DNA of 64,000 bases from Acidimicrobiia bacterium (GCA_027494115.1 JAOSJL010000001.1:2787937-2851936); one strand, 5' to 3'; counted from the first letter of the stretch, positions 1 to 8,952 are shown. Program-made: numbers and translations. Notes: a model not told the origin generated them from the sequence alone.

Positions 1-861
1 CGCGTAGCTCTGGGTTTCGGCCTCGAGCAGGAAGTTGGCGAGGTCGACGTCTTCGGCCTGGATGAACACGTACTCGGCACCCTTGTCCTTCATCGACTTG
101 ACGCGGGATTGCCAATCGGTGGTGCTCTCCCCGATCCCCATGTCGTCGTCGATGATCCAGTCGAACCCGATCTGTTCGTAGATGTCCACCTGTAGGTCCG
201 CCTGCTGGCGTGCCACACTCGGAGCGGCGAACATCGCGGCATTCTCCGCAGCGTTCGGTGCCTCGTCGACGACGTAGAGTCCCGGACCTTTGACCCATGA
301 GGCCGGCGGGTTGGGAATCGGCTGGACCGTGAGAGTCGTCTCTCCTGACGCCGCGGGAGAACCCGTGATACCCGGCACGCTGGGGATCCCGCACTCGAGC
401 TGTGCCGGGAGGCCCGCGTCGTCGAAGACCGCGCCGTTGCCCACCATGGCGAAAGCACTCGTGCACGCCTTCTCGACCGCTTGGAGGTGCTCGGTCATCT
501 TCGAGTCGAGCTTGTCGAGCACGAGCTCGCGACCGTTCACGCCACCCATCGAATTGCAGTACGCCACGAAGGCCTCCATCGCCTCCTGGTTCTGCTGGAA
601 GAGCCCGGGCACACCCGGTACGGCGACGTCGGCGACGTTGGCGATCGTGATCGAGTCGTCGGTCACGCCGATGTCGGTGGCACCCGAGGCGTCGCCCTCG
701 CCACACGGCGACTCGATCGTGCTCTCCGACGGCTCACCAGCCTGATCGGTGGAATCAGGAACACCACCCTGCGCCACCACGGCCTGGTCGTCGGTTCGTG
801 AGCCGCACGCCGCTGCCAGCAGGCCGACCACGACCACGAGCGCGCCCAGCCGAGTCCTCAT
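1..861 (-). CDS. ABC transporter substrate-binding lipoprotein (Leu/Ile/Val-type), 3' end missing
   Basis: The frame is open from an ATG at 861 to the window edge, giving the first 287 residues. Residues 1-19 form a lipoprotein signal with lipobox LAAAC (acylated Cys19), so the protein should sit on the outer face of the membrane. After a Ser/Asp-rich linker comes a type-1 periplasmic binding fold resembling branched-chain amino acid or amide receptors: a segment ITIANVADV, then GVNGRELVL about 45 residues later, then DDDMGIGESTTDW in the second lobe. A GGGGGAA ribosome site precedes the start. No permease or ATPase lies within the window, so the ligand is unknown; partners may lie beyond the left edge. 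Family call is firm, substrate is not. Confidence 0.85.
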   Translation of the reverse strand, partial: MRTRLGALVVVVGLLAAACGSRTDDQAVVAQGGVPDSTDQAGEPSESTIESPCGEGDASGATDIGVTDDSITIANVADVAVPGVPGLFQQNQEAMEAFVAYCNSMGGVNGRELVLDKLDSKMTEHLQAVEKACTSAFAMVGNGAVFDDAGLPAQLECGIPSVPGITGSPAASGETTLTVQPIPNPPASWVKGPGLYVVDEAPNAAENAAMFAAPSVARQQADLQVDIYEQIGFDWIIDDDMGIGESTTDWQSRVKSMKDKGAEYVFIQAEDVDLANFLLEAETQSYA

Positions 862-988
862 CTGATTCCCCCAAACCTGCATGAACCGCACGCGAGCCAG
901 CGCAGCATGCCAGAGTCGCGCCCGATGATCGATGCACCCCGCGGAGCCCACCGGACCGACAGGCCCAGGATCGTGGGTCCTCGAACGC

Positions 989-994
989 TACGGT
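989..994 (+). promoter_or_regulatory. Leaderless promoter -10 element (TACGGT)
   Basis: TACGGT matches the actinobacterial TAnnnT -10 pattern and ends 7 nt before the GTG at 1002, where no ribosome site is visible. Transcription would start at the start codon. It lies inside a 14-bp perfect palindrome, acggtccggaccgt (990-1003). Confidence 0.45.
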
Positions 995-1001
995 CCGGAC
1001 C

Positions 1002-1898
1002 GTGAGCGGCGTCCGGCGGTCCGCGGGCAGTTCGTTCGTCGTCGTGGGCCTCCTGTTGGCGACGATCGCCTGGAGCGCTCTCGTCCTGCGCCTCACGGTG
1101 CTCGATGCGTCGCGTCTGGCCGACTCGGCCGAGGAGGTCCTGCGAGCGAACGAGGTCCGCAAGGCGCTCGGCGGCAGGCTCGAGGAGCAGCTCGCGCCGG
1201 TCGTTCCGCTAGAAGCGGGAACACCCGAATTCGCGGCCGTGACCGACGCCACGCTCGACGACCCCCGTTTCATCAGCGCCTTTTCGGCCTCGCTGGTGGC
1301 GCTGCACGATCGTGTGTTCCAGGGATCCGAGTCGTCGCTGATCCTCGACCCCGGCGCGGTCGGCGCCGCCTCCTCCGACAGCTTGGCCGCCGTCGACCCG
1401 TCGCTGGCCGCCCAGGTCCCGGCCGACCTGCGACCCGACGTCCCGCTCACCACGATCGACGACCTGCCGAACCTCTCGTGGCTGAGCAATCTCGTGACGG
1501 CCGTGGCGATCCTCGGAGGGATCGGGGCGGTGGTGCTGCTCACCCTCGGCGTGACCACGACACCGCACCGACGTGTTCCCCTCCGACGGATCGGCCGTTT
1601 CGCGCTGGTGCTCGCGGCCGTCCAGCTGCTCGTGGCACTCCTGGTCCCCTCTCTCCTGTTGCTCGTGTTCGACGGTGGCTGGCCCGAGGTGGGCATCCGC
1701 GCGTGGCGGGCGTTCGCGTGGGGTCTCGTGATCCCCGCCGCGGCTCTGGGTTTCGTCGGCGCCGCGTCTCTGGTGATCGCCCGGTCGCAGGCCCGATCAC
1801 CCGCCCACCCCGCAGCCGCGCACGGTGCGCCGTCGGCACCCGAACCGCGGGCCTCGGGGAAGGACCGCGTCCGGAACTGGGTCTGGCCCGACGACTGA
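1002..1898 (+). CDS. Hypothetical membrane protein, 298 aa
   Basis: No family recognised. Residues about 10-35 form an N-terminal membrane segment, followed by a roughly 120-residue outside domain rich in Ala, Asp and Leu (LADSAEEVLRANEVRKALGG is predicted helical). Three further hydrophobic segments follow at about 160-182, 198-222 and 232-258. The tail is short, basic and Pro/Ala-rich. The layout resembles actinobacterial proteins with one anchor, an extracytoplasmic helical domain and a terminal TM bundle. The gene starts with GTG and has no ribosome site; a TACGGT hexamer 7 nt upstream suggests a leaderless transcript. The haloalkane dehalogenase gene follows after 35 bp on the same strand and may be co-transcribed. 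Confidence 0.7.
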   Translation: MSGVRRSAGSSFVVVGLLLATIAWSALVLRLTVLDASRLADSAEEVLRANEVRKALGGRLEEQLAPVVPLEAGTPEFAAVTDATLDDPRFISAFSASLVALHDRVFQGSESSLILDPGAVGAASSDSLAAVDPSLAAQVPADLRPDVPLTTIDDLPNLSWLSNLVTAVAILGGIGAVVLLTLGVTTTPHRRVPLRRIGRFALVLAAVQLLVALLVPSLLLLVFDGGWPEVGIRAWRAFAWGLVIPAAALGFVGAASLVIARSQARSPAHPAAAHGAPSAPEPRASGKDRVRNWVWPDD

Positions 1899-1933
1899 GA
1901 GAACGACAACAAGACGACAACGAAAGGCGCGTG

Positions 1934-2850
1934 ATGAAACTGCTCCGCACACCCGACGAACGCTTCGAGGACCTCCCCGGCTTCGGTTTCGAGCCTCACT
2001 ACGTGGAGGTCGACAGTGGCGACGGCGGGTCGCTGCGCATGCACCACCTCGACGAGGGCGATCCGGCGGCACCGGTGGTGCTGCTGCTCCACGGTGAGCC
2101 GTCGTGGTCGTACCTCTACCGGACGATGATCCCCGTCCTCGTCGAGGCCGGTCTCCGTCCCGTGGCCATCGACCTCGTCGGGTTCGGGCGCTCGACAAGC
2201 CCGCTGCCCGCACCGACTACACGTACCGACGGCATCTCGACTGGACGGGTGCCGTGGTCGAACGGCTCGGCCTGCGCGACATCACGCTCGTCTGCCAGGA
2301 CTGGGGCGGCCTGATCGGGCTTCGCCTCGTGGCCGCCGATCCCGACCGCTTCTCGCGCGTGGTGGTCGCCAACACCTATCTGCCCACGGGCGACGATCCA
2401 CCCGGCGAGGCGTTTCGCGTATGGCGCGACTTCTCCCAGGAGGTCGACGAGTTCCCTGTCGGCGGCATCGTGAACATGGGCTGCACGACCGAGCTCGCCC
2501 CCGATGTGATGGCCGCGTACGACGCCCCCTTCCCGGACGAGACGTTCAAGGAGGGTGCGCGCCAGTTCCCGATGCTCGTTCCGGCCACACCCGACGATCC
2601 GGAGAATGGGCCGAACCGCGCGGCCTGGGAGGTCCTGAAGAATTTCGACAAGCCGTTCCTGACGGCCTTCGGTGACAGCGACCCGATCACCGCCGGGGCC
2701 GACACGGTGTTCCAGACGAAGATCCCCGGTGCGGCGGGCCAGGCGCACACCACGATCGAGGGAGGCGGGCACTTCCTCCAGGAGGACCGTGGTGTGGAAC
2801 TGGCCGGGGTCGTGGCGGACTTCGTGGCGGCGGCTACTCCGCCGTCGTGA
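1934..2850 (+). CDS. dhmA: Haloalkane dehalogenase (DhmA/Rv2296-like), one frameshift
   Basis: Alpha/beta-hydrolase that would replace halogen by hydroxyl on haloalkanes through an aspartyl ester. Reading across a frameshift gives about 305 residues that match mycobacterial DhmA-type enzymes from end to end: N-terminus MKLLRTPDERFEDLPGFGFE, oxyanion-hole HGEP (53-56), nucleophile Asp123 in CQDWGG with the halide-contacting Trp124, likely acid Asp250 (GDSDP) and His280 (GGGHFLQED). The frame breaks after GFGRS: adding one G at 2194/2195 turns tcgacaag into tcg-gac-aag and restores DKPAARTDYTYRRHLDW. All catalytic residues are intact, so I read this as a sequencing error. The stop overlaps the convergent DUF4333 gene by 17 bp. 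True substrate unknown. Confidence 0.88.
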
Positions 2851-3712
2851 AATCGACCCCGACGTTGCCGTTCACGTCCTGAACCGTCACGACCGCGGTC
2901 GTGCCGTCACCTTCTTCGGGAGCGACGAGACATTCGATGGTCGAGCCCGGATCGGCGACGAGGATCTCCTTGTCCGAACAGCCGACCGTGACCACGGTCC
3001 CCTGCTTGCGGTATTCGCCGACGATGAACGCCTCGGCGTCCTCCACCTTGATGGCCGCCTGTGCCTTCGCGAAGCGAACGCTGCCCTGATCGTCCTCCTG
3101 AGTGACCGTCACGGCGAAGTCCTGGCCGTCGATCTGGGTGGTGCACGTGAACGTGGCACCCTCCTCGACCTTCACGTCATCGGGACAGGTGACGCGCTCC
3201 ACCGACACGCCCACGTACTCGGCCTGCAGGCTCTCGGTGATCTCGTCCTCCGCCCGTCCGAGGTCGAGGGTCTCACCCCCGGCGTTGGCGATGAGCAGAA
3301 TCAGGAGCAACAAGACCGCAGCGACGGCGAGCAACGCCAGGTGGACCCACGCCAGGATCTTGGCCGCCGTGACCATGCCCGCTCCGCCGAGCATGCCGCC
3401 TGAGGTGGCGATCCGTTGCTCGGCTCCCGCCGCGAGGAACAGTGCAACGACCGAACCGATCAGCGGGAGAAGGAGAAACGACGCGATCGCCAGGACCAGC
3501 GCGGCGATGGCGCCGCCGTCTGTGCGCTCCGGCTCACCGCTGTCCCAGCCGCCACCGACCATTTCGGCCTCGACCGGCTCGTCGGGAGCGACCGTGCCCG
3601 ACACGGACGTCGTGTCGTCTTCGAGGGGATTCCAGGGAGACTCCGGTGAACCCGGGTCCTGACCTGCGTCGACGTCGTCGCTCATCCCCCACTCCCTGTT
3701 CGCACCCGACAA
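2834..3712 (-). CDS. DUF4190/DUF4333-type membrane protein
   Basis: 292 residues (283 if the second Met at 3685 is used). Residues 1-65 are an acidic, disordered cytoplasmic stretch. Two membrane segments at about 68-92 and 115-142, with a short loop containing AEQRIATSGG, resemble DUF4190. After them come two extracytoplasmic DUF4333-like repeats, the first with CPDDVKVEEGATFTC, the second with GCSDKE and STIECLV; the Cys pair in each could form a disulfide. Such proteins are common in actinobacterial envelopes and their role is unknown. Convergent with the dehalogenase gene. Nothing visible suggests a specific regulator. Confidence 0.72.
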   Translation of the reverse strand: MSGANREWGMSDDVDAGQDPGSPESPWNPLEDDTTSVSGTVAPDEPVEAEMVGGGWDSGEPERTDGGAIAALVLAIASFLLLPLIGSVVALFLAAGAEQRIATSGGMLGGAGMVTAAKILAWVHLALLAVAAVLLLLILLIANAGGETLDLGRAEDEITESLQAEYVGVSVERVTCPDDVKVEEGATFTCTTQIDGQDFAVTVTQEDDQGSVRFAKAQAAIKVEDAEAFIVGEYRKQGTVVTVGCSDKEILVADPGSTIECLVAPEEGDGTTAVVTVQDVNGNVGVDFTTAE

Positions 3713-3734
3713 CGGCGCCGGAGGCGAAAGTCAA

Positions 3735-4427
3735 TCACAGCGCGGGCCGTGAGCGGGATACGGCGCCGCTCCCCGAACCCGGCACCGCCGCAGGAGCCGC
3801 GTAGGGCCGGACCCAGCCCTCCCCGGTCACGTGCTGGCGGAGGACCCGCGCGGGATTCCCGGCCGCCACGCAGTGGTCGGGCAGGTCGCTCGTGACCACC
3901 GAGCCCGCCCCCACGACCGCGTGCCGTCCGATCGTGACGCCCGGTAGCACGACAGTCCCGTGGCCCAGCCAAGCCCCGTCCTCGATCCGAACACTCTCGT
4001 GGCGGCCGATCTGGCGACCGGGCGGCACGTCGAGGTCCTCGTAACCGTGGTTGTGGTCGGTGATGTAGACGTAGTGGCCGGTCCACACGTCGTCGCCGAT
4101 GGCGACGCCCCAGTTCGCCACGATTCCCGTCCCTCGCCCGAACACGCAACGGTCACCGATCGTGATGAGGGGACGACGCTCCGGCACGTGCTCGGGACTC
4201 ATGCCGGCCGACAACGTGGCGTGCTCCGCAAAGAGTGTCTCGGCACCGAGGCGGATCCACCGCTCGCCCATGAGACCCGTTGCGGGGAAACAGATTCGGG
4301 TGCCCTCGCCGAAAGTGTCGAAGCGTCCGGCCCGTGCGCTGCCCGAGTCGATGGCGCCGTAGCGGGCGGCCGCATCCCATGCCCGGTGCACGACGTCCAC
4401 CGCGACGCGGTGCAGCAGTCCGGCCAT
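3735..4427 (-). CDS. Hexapeptide-repeat acyltransferase (left-handed beta-helix)
   Basis: 230 residues. From residue 75 onward the sequence shows the hexapeptide pattern of left-handed beta-helix O-acetyl/acyltransferases: ITIGDRCVFGRGTGIVANWG, then VAIGDDVWTGHYVYITDHNH, where the terminal His-x-His is the typical active-site region, then VRIEDGAWLGHGTVVLPGV and ITIGRHAVVGAGSVV, ending in the classic NPARVLR. It would transfer an acetyl or acyl group from a CoA donor to a sugar or glycan; the acceptor is unknown. The ATG has no ribosome site but TACGAT lies 8 nt upstream on the minus strand. Divergent from the metallohydrolase gene, sharing a 63-bp control region. Confidence 0.82.
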   Translation of the reverse strand: MAGLLHRVAVDVVHRAWDAAARYGAIDSGSARAGRFDTFGEGTRICFPATGLMGERWIRLGAETLFAEHATLSAGMSPEHVPERRPLITIGDRCVFGRGTGIVANWGVAIGDDVWTGHYVYITDHNHGYEDLDVPPGRQIGRHESVRIEDGAWLGHGTVVLPGVTIGRHAVVGAGSVVTSDLPDHCVAAGNPARVLRQHVTGEGWVRPYAAPAAVPGSGSGAVSRSRPAL

Positions 4428-4435
4428 GGCGCTGG

Positions 4436-4441
4436 ATCGTA
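4436..4441 (-). promoter_or_regulatory. Leaderless -10 element (TACGAT) for the acyltransferase gene
   Basis: Reading the minus strand, TACGAT ends 8 nt before the ATG at 4427. No Shine-Dalgarno-like run is present between them. Confidence 0.4.
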
Positions 4442-4458
4442 GTACCCACCGGAGGCTT

Positions 4459-4490
4459 GGCCGTCACAGCCCCTCGCTAACGTGACGGCC
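4459..4490. promoter_or_regulatory. Inverted repeat covering the metallohydrolase promoter and start
   Basis: Nine-bp perfect arms, ggccgtcac at 4459-4467 and gtgacggcc at 4482-4490, are separated by 14 bp. The right arm overlaps the end of a TAACGT -10-like hexamer (4478-4483) and abuts the GTG at 4491. This could be a repressor site for the divergent acyltransferase and metallohydrolase genes. Chance is not excluded. Confidence 0.35.
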
Positions 4491-5237
4491 GTGCCGAGCA
4501 GGTCCTCACCCCATTCCACACCACCGTCGCCGCGCGACTCCCAACGCAGCCGCGTCTACCGCGCGGAATCGTCCGTCTCGGACACGAAACTGGGCTCGCT
4601 CGACGAATGCTTCGAGGAGATGCGCAGTGCCGTGAGCACCGAGTGGTGGAGGCGCCGTTTCGGTTGGCTCACGGCCGAGAGGATTCCGCCTCTGCGTCCG
4701 GGCAACGGTGCCCGCCGGGCCTTCTTCCGCCCGGAACCGGCGCTCAGCATCACGTTGCCCAGGCGATACCGCACACGCGGTGTCGTCCTCCATGAACTCG
4801 TGCATTGGGGGCTCGACGACTCCGACGGGATCGCCGATCACGGTCCGACTTTCACGCGCGTTCTTCTCGACGCCACATCCGCGCTCATCGGGAAGCCACG
4901 TGCGAACGCCCTGGTGCGCGCGTACCACGAACACGGGGTGAAGATCGGCGCGCCTCCCCTTGTCGACGAACGGGGGTGGGTGCGCTACGGCTGGGATGAA
5001 CGCCTCGAACGGCGACGCCGCCAGCCGGTCATGATCGTCACTCCCGGCCTCGTCCACACCACGGCTGTGTTCCTCGGATGGGGTCGCGGGCACCTCACGA
5101 TCCGGATCGAGCTCGAGCGTGGTGTCCGCACGTCGGTGCCGATCAGCGGCCTCCTCGACGTGCTCGTCCCGGAGCCCGACGGCGATTCCATCAACGACGA
5201 ACTCGTCGCGAGCGACGAGTTCGACGACGAGTGGTGA
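4491..5237 (+). CDS. Putative zinc metallohydrolase, TIGR04338/Rv0185-like
   Basis: About 248 residues with a zincin signature HELVH at 101-105 and a further metal ligand His117 in ADHGPTF, as in the small actinobacterial HEXXH family typified by Rv0185. The first Glu would be the general base of a zinc peptidase or hydrolase; no substrate is known. The Cys-poor C-terminal half (HTTAVFLGWGRGHLTIRIEL) is likely a beta domain. I chose GTG 4491 over GTG 4482 (in frame, three codons earlier) because TAACGT lies 7 nt before it, matching the leaderless pattern of neighbouring genes. No signal peptide, so it is probably cytoplasmic. Confidence 0.78.
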   Translation: MPSRSSPHSTPPSPRDSQRSRVYRAESSVSDTKLGSLDECFEEMRSAVSTEWWRRRFGWLTAERIPPLRPGNGARRAFFRPEPALSITLPRRYRTRGVVLHELVHWGLDDSDGIADHGPTFTRVLLDATSALIGKPRANALVRAYHEHGVKIGAPPLVDERGWVRYGWDERLERRRRQPVMIVTPGLVHTTAVFLGWGRGHLTIRIELERGVRTSVPISGLLDVLVPEPDGDSINDELVASDEFDDEW

Positions 5238-5285
5238 GCGCGGGGAACCCCGACCCTCCCGCGCTGCTCCCCGGCGATCCCGAAG

Positions 5286-5291
5286 TATCCT
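5286..5291 (+). promoter_or_regulatory. Promoter -10 element (TATCCT)
   Basis: TATCCT upstream of the DDN-family gene, followed about 17 nt later by the GGGGGAG ribosome site at 5307-5313. No clear -35 was seen. Confidence 0.35.
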
Positions 5292-5319
5292 GTCGACCGG
5301 TCACCATGGGGGAGCCGGC

Positions 5320-5766
5320 GTGGACGCAGTGAAGGACTTTGCCTTCAAGGTCGTCACGGGTCTGCACAAGGCGATCTTCCGCGTGAGCAAGGGGCGCGTC
5401 GGCGGCCGGGGGTTCGGCATGCCGGTGCTCGAGCTCGTCACGACCGGGCGAAAGAGCGGCGCCCGTCGAACGACCATGCTGTCGACGCCGATCCACGGCG
5501 ACGAACGTGTCGTCATCGTCGCGTCCAAGGGAGGAGACGACCGCCATCCGGCGTGGTTCCTCAACCTGCGCGACAACCCCTCCGTCGAGGTGACCATGGA
5601 GGGGCGCACCCGCCCGATGACGGCGCGCGTCGCCACCAGGGACGAGAAGTCGGAGCTGTGGCCGACGATCGTCGAGTCCTCCAAGGGATACGCGGCGTAC
5701 CAGGAGCGAACCGACCGCGACATCCCCGTCGTCATCCTCGAGCCGAGGAAGTCGGAAGGCGGCTAG
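5320..5766 (+). CDS. Nitroreductase/DDN-family deazaflavin (F420)-dependent protein
   Basis: 148-residue split-barrel protein of the DUF385 (TIGR00026) family, which includes the mycobacterial F420-dependent Ddn. Diagnostic segments are LELVTTGRKSGARRTTML, with the basic patch that contacts the F420 tail, and HPAWFLNLRDNPSVEV. Such proteins use reduced F420 to reduce quinones, nitro compounds or enones; the substrate here is unknown. GTG 5320 is chosen because GGGGGAG sits about 7 nt upstream and the family pattern begins right after. The stop overlaps the convergent ku stop by 4 bp. Together with the LLM oxidoreductase at 9.8 kb it argues that the host makes F420. Confidence 0.88.
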   Translation: MDAVKDFAFKVVTGLHKAIFRVSKGRVGGRGFGMPVLELVTTGRKSGARRTTMLSTPIHGDERVVIVASKGGDDRHPAWFLNLRDNPSVEVTMEGRTRPMTARVATRDEKSELWPTIVESSKGYAAYQERTDRDIPVVILEPRKSEGG

Positions 5767-6556
5767 GCGGATCGCTGAGACCCGCGGGACTCCGCCTTCT
5801 CGAGGCTTGCTTCGAGAGCCTTGGCGAGGTCGACGACCTCGGCTGGGGTTTCGGGCTCCGCCGTGGCGATGATCTCCTCGCCGGCAGCCTTCTTCTCGAT
5901 GAGCGACAGCAACTCTTCGCGGTAGGAGTCCTCGAACTTCTCGGGGTCCCACTTCTCGGTGAGCGTCTCGATGAGCTGGGTGGCCATGGCCCGCTCCTTG
6001 TCGGTCACCTCGAGATCATCGGCGTCGCTCGGCATCTCGCGGGCAGGACCTCATCCGCGTAACGCATCGTCTCGACCACGAGCATCCCGTCGAGCGAACG
6101 GATGGCAACGAGGCTCTCCTTCGTGCGCATCACGATGCGACCGATCGCCACCTTGTTCGACTCCGCCATCGCCTCCACCAGGAGCAGATACGGCTTCATC
6201 GCCTGGGGATCGGGCTGGAGGTAATAGGGGCTGTCGAACAACAGAGGGTCGATCTCGTCGAGGTCGACGAACTCCTCGATCTCGATGCTGCGCGACGACT
6301 TCGGCGCCATCGCCTTGAGCTCGTCGGGCTCGATCACGACGTACTGGCCCGGAGACATCTCGTAGCCCTTGACGATGCGACTCTGGTCGACGACCTCACC
6401 GGTCGCCTCGGCCATCCGCTTGTAACGGACACGTGAACCCGACTCGGAATCGAGTTGGTTGAACTTCACGTCCTTTGACTGGGTCGCGGGCGTGAGTTTC
6501 ACAGGGACGGTCACGAGCCCGAAACTGATCGAGCCCGACCAGATCGTGGTGGCCAT
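5763..6556 (-). CDS. ku: Ku-family DNA end-binding protein, one frameshift
   Basis: Bacterial Ku homodimer that binds double-strand ends and recruits LigD in non-homologous end joining. The N-terminus MATTIWSGSISFGLVTVPVK is the Ku signature, followed by the beta-barrel segment VIEPDELKAMAPKSSRSIEI and FDSPYYLQPD. After RYADEVLP the frame shifts and continues as EMPSDADDLEVTDKERAMA and the typical C-terminal helix ending in AKALEASLEKAESR. Adding one base in the ggg run at 6041-6043 (plus strand) joins the two parts into about 264 residues, the normal length. GAGGAG precedes the ATG. Divergent from the LigD-type polymerase across 47 bp, the usual arrangement for the pathway. Confidence 0.93.
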
Positions 6557-6568
6557 CGCGCTCCTCGC

Positions 6569-6596
6569 TTGCCGGCGACTCTGTCGTTGCTACGGT
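6569..6596 (+). promoter_or_regulatory. Candidate promoter of the LigD-type polymerase gene
   Basis: TTGCCG (6569-6574) and TACGGT (6591-6596) are spaced by 16 bp. The -10 ends 7 nt before the GTG start at 6604, predicting a leaderless mRNA; there is no ribosome site. Confidence 0.5.
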
Positions 6597-6603
6597 CAGG
6601 CTA

Positions 6604-7524
6604 GTGGCGGACTCGGTTCGGGTGAATCACGGCGGCCGCGACCTCACGGTCAGCAACCTCGACAAGCTGATGTACCGCGCAGCCGGGTTCACGAAGGCCG
6701 ATGTGATCTCGTACTACGCGTCGATCGCTCCGGTGATGCTGCCCCACCTGGCCGGTCGGGCGATAACCATGGTGCGGTTCCCCGACGGTGTCGACGGTGA
6801 ATCCTTCTTCGAGAAGCGGTGCCCGGGCCATCGACCCGGCTGGATGCCCACGGTGCACGTGGGCCGCAGCACCGACAGCCGCAGCTACAGCGCGTGCGTG
6901 TTCGAGGAGCCGGCCGCGCTCGTGTGGGCGGCGAACCTGGCCGCTCTCGAGTTGCACCCCCCGCTAGCGCGCGCCGACACCCCCGACATGCCGACGCAGG
7001 TCGTGTTCGATCTCGATCCCGGCAAGCCGGCCGACATCGTCGACTGCGTGTCGGTGGCCCATGACCTGCGTGCCGTTCTCGACGCCGCGGGTCTCGTGGG
7101 CTTCGTCAAGACCTCGGGTAGCAAGGGCTTGCACATCGCGGTTCCTCTCAACCCTCCTGCGGAAACCGGGGTCGACCACGACACAACCCGTGAGTTCGCT
7201 CTTGCTGTCGGCCAGGTCCTGGCGCAACGACGCTCCGACGTGGTCGTCGACATGGACCGCGCACAGCGGCGCGGCAAGGTGTTCGTCGACTGGAGCCAGA
7301 ACGCGCGCCACAAGACCACCGTGTGCGTGTATTCGCTTCGTGGCCGCGACCGCCCGACAGTCTCCACGCCGTTGCTGTGGGAGGAACTCGACGAGCTCAA
7401 GGAGAGTGGAGGCGCCGACGCCTTCGCGTTCGAACCCACTGCCGTGCTGGCCCGTGTCGAGGAAGTGGGCGACGTCCACGCCCCCATCCAGGTGCTGGAG
7501 CAGACGCTGCCGGGTCGAAGGTGA
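6604..7524 (+). CDS. LigD-type polymerase/primase domain protein
   Basis: 306 residues of the archaeo-eukaryotic primase fold found as the polymerase module of LigD. It fills gaps at double-strand breaks during Ku-dependent joining. Metal-binding Asp136 and Asp138 are in VVFDLDPG, the nucleotide-binding motif is [12 protein letters not shown], the third acidic region is [14 protein letters not shown], and [11 protein letters not shown] near residue 230 is conserved. Length equals the polymerase domain alone, so ligase and nuclease activities must be encoded elsewhere, a split architecture common in actinobacteria. The gene begins with GTG and appears leaderless. A hairpin repeat lies directly after the stop. 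Confidence 0.93.
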   Translation: MADSVRVNHGGRDLTVSNLDKLMYRAAGFTKADVISYYASIAPVMLPHLAGRAITMVRFPDGVDGESFFEKRCPGHRPGWMPTVHVGRSTDSRSYSACVFEEPAALVWAANLAALELHPPLARADTPDMPTQVVFDLDPGKPADIVDCVSVAHDLRAVLDAAGLVGFVKTSGSKGLHIAVPLNPPAETGVDHDTTREFALAVGQVLAQRRSDVVVDMDRAQRRGKVFVDWSQNARHKTTVCVYSLRGRDRPTVSTPLLWEELDELKESGGADAFAFEPTAVLARVEEVGDVHAPIQVLEQTLPGRR

Positions 7525-7558
7525 GGACAAGCGGCGCAGGAATCCTGCGCCGCCCGAG
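7523..7558. repeat. 36-bp hairpin repeat, copy 1 (terminator-like)
   Basis: Ten-bp perfect arms gcggcgcagg (7531-7540) and cctgcgccgc (7544-7553) flank the loop aat. The 36-bp element is 33/36 identical to a second copy at 27588-27623. Both copies lie just after a plus-strand stop and before the stop of a convergent gene. There is no T-run, so it would be an unusual bidirectional terminator or a small mobile palindromic repeat. Confidence 0.75.
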
Positions 7559-7596
7559 CCCGGGGCCCCGGCGGCCTGGCGCCGAGAGCGGAAGAG

Positions 7597-8808
7597 TCAG
7601 CTCAGGCGCTCGACGATCATCGCCATCCCCTGGCCGCCGCCGACACACATGGTCTCGAGGCCCACGGTCCCGCCGGAGTCGTCGAGGCCGTTCAGAAGCG
7701 TCGCCATGATGCGGGCGCCCGTCATCCCGAAGGGGTGTCCGAGGGCGATCGCACCGCCGTTGACGTTGAGCTTGTCCTCGTCGATGCCGAGCTGGTCGGC
7801 TGACGGAAGCACCTGGGCGGCGAACGCCTCGTTGATCTCGACGCGGTCGACGTCGTCAATTGTCATTCCCGCCCGGTCGAGCGCCTGACGACTCGCACCG
7901 ATCGGCCCCAACCCCATGATCTCGGGGTTGAGGGCGCTCACGCCGCTCGAAACCACGCGCGCAATCGGCACGATACCGAGGTCTTTCGCCTTGGTGTCGG
8001 ACATCACGATCACGGCCGCAGCGCCGTCGTTCAGAGGGCAGGCATTGCCGGCGGTGATCTTCCCGTCGGGTCGGAACACGGGCTTCAGTTCCGCCAGCTT
8101 CTCGGCAGTGGTGTCGGGGCGGGGGCCGTCGTCGGTGCTCACGGTCGTTCCGTCGGGCAGGGTGACGGGTGTGATCTCGCGCTCGAAGAAGCCGTTGTTC
8201 TGCGCTTCGACCGCCCGCTGCTGGGACCGGGCGGCGAACGCGTCCATCCGCTCGCGCGAGACGTTCTCGAGCTCGGCGACGTTTTCGGCGGTCTGGCCCA
8301 TCGCGATGTAGGCGTCGGGAAGCCCCTCGGGCGGTGACCATGGCGGCTGACCACCCTCGGACCGTTGCAGCGAGCGGAGCTGTGCGTCGGCGAAGACGGG
8401 GTTCTGGGTGTCGGGAAGGCTGTCGGAATTCCCCGAACCGAACCGGCTCACACACTCGACACCGGCCGCCACGAAGGCGTCGCCCTCGCCGGCCTTGATC
8501 GCGTGCGCGGCCATGCGAATCGTCTGGAGCGACGAGGAGCAGTAGCGGGTGATCGTGGTACCGGGCACGTCCGGCATGTCGGCGAGGATCGCCACGATGC
8601 GCCCCATGTTGAAGCCCTGTTCGCCGCCCGGCAGACCACAGCCCAACATGAGATCGTCGACCTCGTTGCGGTCCAGTTCGGGGACCTGGTCGAGTGCAGC
8701 GCCGATGATCGTGGCGGCGAGGTCGTCGCCGCGCAGGTCGACGAGCGATCCCTTGAAGGCACGCCCGATCGGGCTCCGGGTGGCGGCGACGATCACGGGT
8801 TCGGGCAT
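7597..8808 (-). CDS. Thiolase (acetyl-CoA acyltransferase)
   Basis: 403 residues; complete degradative-type thiolase that cleaves 3-ketoacyl-CoA with CoA. Nucleophile Cys90 in [11 protein letters not shown], the NEAFAAQ motif, His in [16 protein letters not shown], and the second Cys in [13 protein letters not shown] are all present. The start is the ATG at 8808 because GAGGAG stands just upstream; an in-frame extension to 8901 lacks thiolase similarity. Convergent with the LigD-type polymerase gene. It would serve the last step of beta-oxidation for one of the acyl-CoA pathways in the window, but no partner gene is adjacent. Confidence 0.93.
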   Translation of the reverse strand: MPEPVIVAATRSPIGRAFKGSLVDLRGDDLAATIIGAALDQVPELDRNEVDDLMLGCGLPGGEQGFNMGRIVAILADMPDVPGTTITRYCSSSLQTIRMAAHAIKAGEGDAFVAAGVECVSRFGSGNSDSLPDTQNPVFADAQLRSLQRSEGGQPPWSPPEGLPDAYIAMGQTAENVAELENVSRERMDAFAARSQQRAVEAQNNGFFEREITPVTLPDGTTVSTDDGPRPDTTAEKLAELKPVFRPDGKITAGNACPLNDGAAAVIVMSDTKAKDLGIVPIARVVSSGVSALNPEIMGLGPIGASRQALDRAGMTIDDVDRVEINEAFAAQVLPSADQLGIDEDKLNVNGGAIALGHPFGMTGARIMATLLNGLDDSGGTVGLETMCVGGGQGMAMIVERLS

Positions 8809-8952
8809 GGGGGCTCCTCGGACCACGGGGATCCCGGTGGGATCCGTTGCTGTGGAATCTAGGACACCGCCAGGCCGCCTTTCGAAGGGCCTTCTGGGCA
8901 CTCAGAGCGCGAAATCCTTCAAGACGCTGCGGAGAGTGCCGATTCCACGTGT

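Noticed and set aside
755-2092. Long open frame antisense to the membrane protein and dehalogenase genes
   Set aside because: Arg/Pro/Ser-rich composition with no motif; typical shadow of high-G+C coding sequence.
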